Shown here one piece after another: positions 61,427-64,000 of a DNA stretch of 64,000 nt. The notes below the pieces were generated by a model. That model did not search any database, was not told the origin of the DNA, and saw nothing but the letters and a program-made list of their open reading frames with translations. The number at the start of each line of letters is the position of its first letter. The stretch's first letter is position 1. A program made the translations under genes and the position numbers. Source of the stretch: Bradyrhizobium zhengyangense (GTDB lineage Bacteria; Pseudomonadota; Alphaproteobacteria; Rhizobiales; Xanthobacteraceae); NCBI RefSeq assembly GCF_022012435.1, contig NZ_JAKLUA010000004.1, positions 496,001-560,000 of the forward strand. The letters run 5' to 3'.

Positions 61427-61531
61427 GCGCAGCGAAGCAATCCAGAGTCTCTCCGTGGAAGCAGTCTGGATTGCTTCGTCGCATCAGCGCAAAATTGCTA
61501 CGCAATTTTGTCGCGAGCTCCTCGTAATGAC
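61427..61531. repeat. Palindromic repeat, GTCATTGCGAGCG family (D2)
   Basis: GTCATTGCGAGCGCAGCGAA and GCAATCCAGA as in copy D1; the right part has TGGATTGCTTCG, then an inserted AAATTGCTACGCAATTTTG hairpin before CGTAATGAC. A variant with an insertion relative to D1. Confidence 0.85.
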
Positions 61532-61549
61532 GGAGGATGCAGTACCCGC

Positions 61550-63817
61550 TCACCCCTTCTCGCTCGGCGCCTGCCGCGCCTCGCCGCTGGAAACCAGCAG
61601 CACCGAGACCTTCGACTGCCTGAGCACGGCGTCCGCAACGCCGCCGAAGGAGAGGTGATCGGCTTGGATACGGTCGACGCCCATGACGACGAGATCGACA
61701 TCGGTGGTGTCGATCTCGCGCAGGATCGCAGCCTGCGGCGCCCGGTTGACGCGCAGCGTCGTAGTGATGTCGACCTCGTAGCGGGCGGCGAGATCGCTGG
61801 CATCCTTGAGGACACCCGCCTCCTGGCCGAGACCACGCGAAGCACCGCGCTGCGCGCCCTTGTCGCGGGTCGTCGCGACATAGATCACCCGGAGCGAGCC
61901 TGATCCGGCCTGCGTCAGCGCGACCGCGACCTCCGCGCCACGCTTGGAGACGCCGCTGCCGGAGACCGGGACGAGGATGTTGAGCCTATCCGGCATCGGC
62001 TGCTTCAGATGCTTGCCTCTGGCCGCGACGATCGCGAGCGGGCCGTCGAATTTTGCTGCGATGTCCTCGATCTTGCGATCAAAGCGGTCTTTGGCAGCAG
62101 TGACCTTGTCGACGCCGACGACGAGAAGATCAAAACCCTTGCGCGCCTCCTCGGTGATGGTCTCGCCGAGCTCGGCGCGCCTGGCGCGGGTGACGACATC
62201 GATGCTGCCCACCTCACCGTCACCATTGGTGGAGACGGTCTCGGCGGCCTTCTTCACCACGGCTTCATGGCTCGCCTCCTCGTCGCGGCCCCTCTCCTGC
62301 TCCCCGGCCCGCTTGCCGATATGCAGCACAGTGATCGGCAGGCCGCGCATGCCGGCGATCAATCCGACGATGTGCGAGGCAAAGGTGGCATTGACGCTTT
62401 CGTCCACGGCAAGCAGCGGACGTTCGAGATTGGCGACGAAGCCGCGCTTCTCGAACTCTTCCCGCTCCAACCGCTCCTTTTCCTCCTTGTTCATCGGAAG
62501 CTTGGCCAGCGCCGCGCGCAGCATCGGCGGCATCGCCATCGTGGTCACGATCGCCATGGTGACGATCATCGTGAATAGGTTCTGGCTGAGCACGCCGATG
62601 GAAAGGCCGATGGTGGCGATGATGACCTCGGTCGAGCCGCGCGCATTCATTCCGCTCGCGAGCGCCAGCGATTCCCGCGTGCTCAGCCCGCCCAGAGTGC
62701 CGCCGACAAAGGCACCGCCGAACTTGCCGACGCTGGCGATCACGACGAGGAGGCCAGTGAGCAGCAAGAGATTGGGATCGCGCAGCACCGAGAGATCGGC
62801 GCTGAGGCCGGCGAGACCAAAAAACACCGGCATGAAGAAGCTCGAGATCAACCCGCGCAGGCGCTCGTCGATCTGTCGGGTCAGGATTGGCGACTCCCCG
62901 ACCAGGATGCCAGCGACGAAGGCCCCGAGCACGGTGTGGACGCCGATCGCATGCGTGATCAGTGCCATCACGCCCATCAGCAGCAGGATCACGGTGATGA
63001 CGGCAGCGACGCTGACGAGGTTGTCATTGGCCCAACGAATGAGCTGGAACACCAGGCGACGGCCGATCGTGAAGCTGACCGCGAGGAAGACGAGCGTGCC
63101 CAGCACCGCTTTCGCCACCGAGGCGAGATCCAGCGTGCCTTGCGAGGCCAGGCTGAAGATGACGGCAATGATGATCCAGCCGATGGTGTCGTCGATCACG
63201 GCGGTCGCGACAATGATCTGTCCGACATTGCGGCGCATGAAGTTCATCTCGCGCACCACCACCGCGACGATCTTCACGGAGGAGATCGACAGCGCCGTGC
63301 CCATGAACAGCGAGGCCACAAGGCGCTGCTCGGGCTTCGGCAGCAGCGCATCGGGCAGGAATTCGCCGAGCGCGAAGCCGCAGGCGAAGGGCACGAGGAT
63401 GCCGGCGATCGAGATCGCGATCGCTGCCTTGCCCACCTTCTTCACCAGCTTGAGATCGGTCTCCATGCCCGTGAGCAGGAGCAGCAGCAAAATGCCGAAC
63501 TGCGCGATGCCGTCGAGCATCGCCTTCTGCTCGGGCATTTTCGGGAAGATCGCGGTTTGCGCGTCCGGCCAGATCCAGCCGAACAGCGATGGCCCGAGCA
63601 GAATGCCCGCGAGCAACTCGCCGATCACCGAGGGCTGGCCGATCCGCTGCATGATCTCGCCGAGGCCTCGCCCCACCGCGATCAGCAGCACGATCTGCGT
63701 CACCAGCAGGAATTCGGAGGGACTTGCCGATTTGCCGCCCTCGGCGCTGGCGGCCATGCTGGTGAGGACAAGCGTCGCGGGGACAAGGCCGACCGGTCGG
63801 AGCAGGCTCCACTGCAT
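61550..63817 (-). CDS. Kef-type cation:proton antiporter fused to universal-stress domains
   Basis: 755 aa. An N-terminal Na+/H+ exchanger domain (about 35-430, twelve or so TM helices; RIGQPSVIGELLAGILLGPS, GMNARGSTEVIIATIGL) is followed by two cytoplasmic alpha/beta domains of UspA type (about 450-590 and 600-750; the second ends DVDLVVMGVDRIQAD and SVLLVSSGE). The KTN domain of KefB/C is replaced by Usp-type domains, so gating probably depends on nucleotide or stress signals. A signal-like N-terminus (to AASA) precedes the first helix. Confidence 0.85.
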   Translation of the reverse strand: MQWSLLRPVGLVPATLVLTSMAASAEGGKSASPSEFLLVTQIVLLIAVGRGLGEIMQRIGQPSVIGELLAGILLGPSLFGWIWPDAQTAIFPKMPEQKAMLDGIAQFGILLLLLLTGMETDLKLVKKVGKAAIAISIAGILVPFACGFALGEFLPDALLPKPEQRLVASLFMGTALSISSVKIVAVVVREMNFMRRNVGQIIVATAVIDDTIGWIIIAVIFSLASQGTLDLASVAKAVLGTLVFLAVSFTIGRRLVFQLIRWANDNLVSVAAVITVILLLMGVMALITHAIGVHTVLGAFVAGILVGESPILTRQIDERLRGLISSFFMPVFFGLAGLSADLSVLRDPNLLLLTGLLVVIASVGKFGGAFVGGTLGGLSTRESLALASGMNARGSTEVIIATIGLSIGVLSQNLFTMIVTMAIVTTMAMPPMLRAALAKLPMNKEEKERLEREEFEKRGFVANLERPLLAVDESVNATFASHIVGLIAGMRGLPITVLHIGKRAGEQERGRDEEASHEAVVKKAAETVSTNGDGEVGSIDVVTRARRAELGETITEEARKGFDLLVVGVDKVTAAKDRFDRKIEDIAAKFDGPLAIVAARGKHLKQPMPDRLNILVPVSGSGVSKRGAEVAVALTQAGSGSLRVIYVATTRDKGAQRGASRGLGQEAGVLKDASDLAARYEVDITTTLRVNRAPQAAILREIDTTDVDLVVMGVDRIQADHLSFGGVADAVLRQSKVSVLLVSSGEARQAPSEKG

Positions 63818-63928
63818 GCAGGCGTCTTCCCCCGTTTGCTGCGCCGGCGAAGTGCCGGGGCGACAAGGTTAAAACCCTCGGAGAGCGAGGCGGGTTCCGC
63901 GGCGGGGTGAGTGGCGGAGACAAAAGAG

Positions 63929-64000
63929 CGAAAACAACCCATCCACTACAACGATTGGCTTGGAAGAATCCGGATAAAATTTTGCTTTGCCGAGAATGAC
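63929..64000. repeat. Possible truncated copy of dispersed repeat G
   Basis: GCGAAAACAACCC repeats the outer end of repeat G (inverted orientation as at 61273); the following bases diverge and the window ends before the rest can be seen. The 183 bases from 63818 carry no gene. Confidence 0.35.

Noticed and set aside
61944-63872. 642-codon plus-strand frame opposite the antiporter
   Set aside because: Ser/Thr/Arg-rich shadow of the antiporter gene.

Overview
The window is GC-rich (about 65% by eye) DNA from an alphaproteobacterium, almost certainly a Bradyrhizobium. The grounds are the protein families present, an Irr-type iron box, a FixK/FNR-type box, a CtrA-type box, and several families of short palindromic intergenic repeats of the kind that litter Bradyrhizobium chromosomes. 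It reads as ordinary chromosome: I see no rRNA, tRNA, CRISPR array, transposase, integrase or phage gene. About 65 protein genes are called.

Layout. 0.07-6.9 kb holds DNA repair (a uracil-DNA-glycosylase-like protein), an HD hydrolase, two glutathione S-transferases, a short-chain dehydrogenase, a VOC protein and RidA, separated by repeats. 6.9-16.7 kb is rich in small exported or membrane proteins, including two tandem paralogue pairs, a J-protein, an FlbD-like orphan DNA-binding protein behind a CtrA-type box, a collagen-like protein next to a FixK-type box, and the iron-storage pair bfd-bfr, each gene with an Irr-type box. 16.7-23.5 kb covers cell wall (MltB-type transglycosylase, L,D-transpeptidase) and the ABC-F factor EttA. 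23.5-32.5 kb has two rhodaneses, a VWA protein and a MoxR ATPase, a GMC oxidoreductase with a GNAT, an SMP-30 lactonase and an AraC/GyrI regulator. 33-36.7 kb has a GST, an intracellular PHB depolymerase and an AraC regulator preceded by direct repeats.

36.9-45.4 kb is a six-gene minus-strand operon: peptide-type binding protein, two permeases, a DadA-like FAD oxidase, a GhrA-like reductase and a fused double ATPase. It is transcribed divergently from an XRE-cupin regulator. The gene set suggests uptake of a small amino compound, its oxidation, and reduction of the resulting 2-oxo acid. 45.6-52.6 kb carries a hybrid histidine kinase, an AraC regulator, a cupin, a flavin monooxygenase, an exported unknown and a GST. 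52.6-56.7 kb has a PHO-box-preceded operon of a phospholipase C/acid-phosphatase-type enzyme and a di-haem peroxidase, plus a family 3 binding protein. 56.9-61.3 kb is an RND efflux pump (adaptor and transporter) and 61.5-63.8 kb a Kef-type antiporter fused to universal-stress domains.

The most interesting signals are regulatory and structural: the CtrA-, FixK-, Irr- and PHO-type sites, the palindromic repeats that supply stop codons to convergent genes, the shared GTCAT/ATGAC ends of several repeat families, the 32-triplet collagen-like protein, and the uptake-oxidation-reduction operon. No wholly new defence or mobile system is evident.
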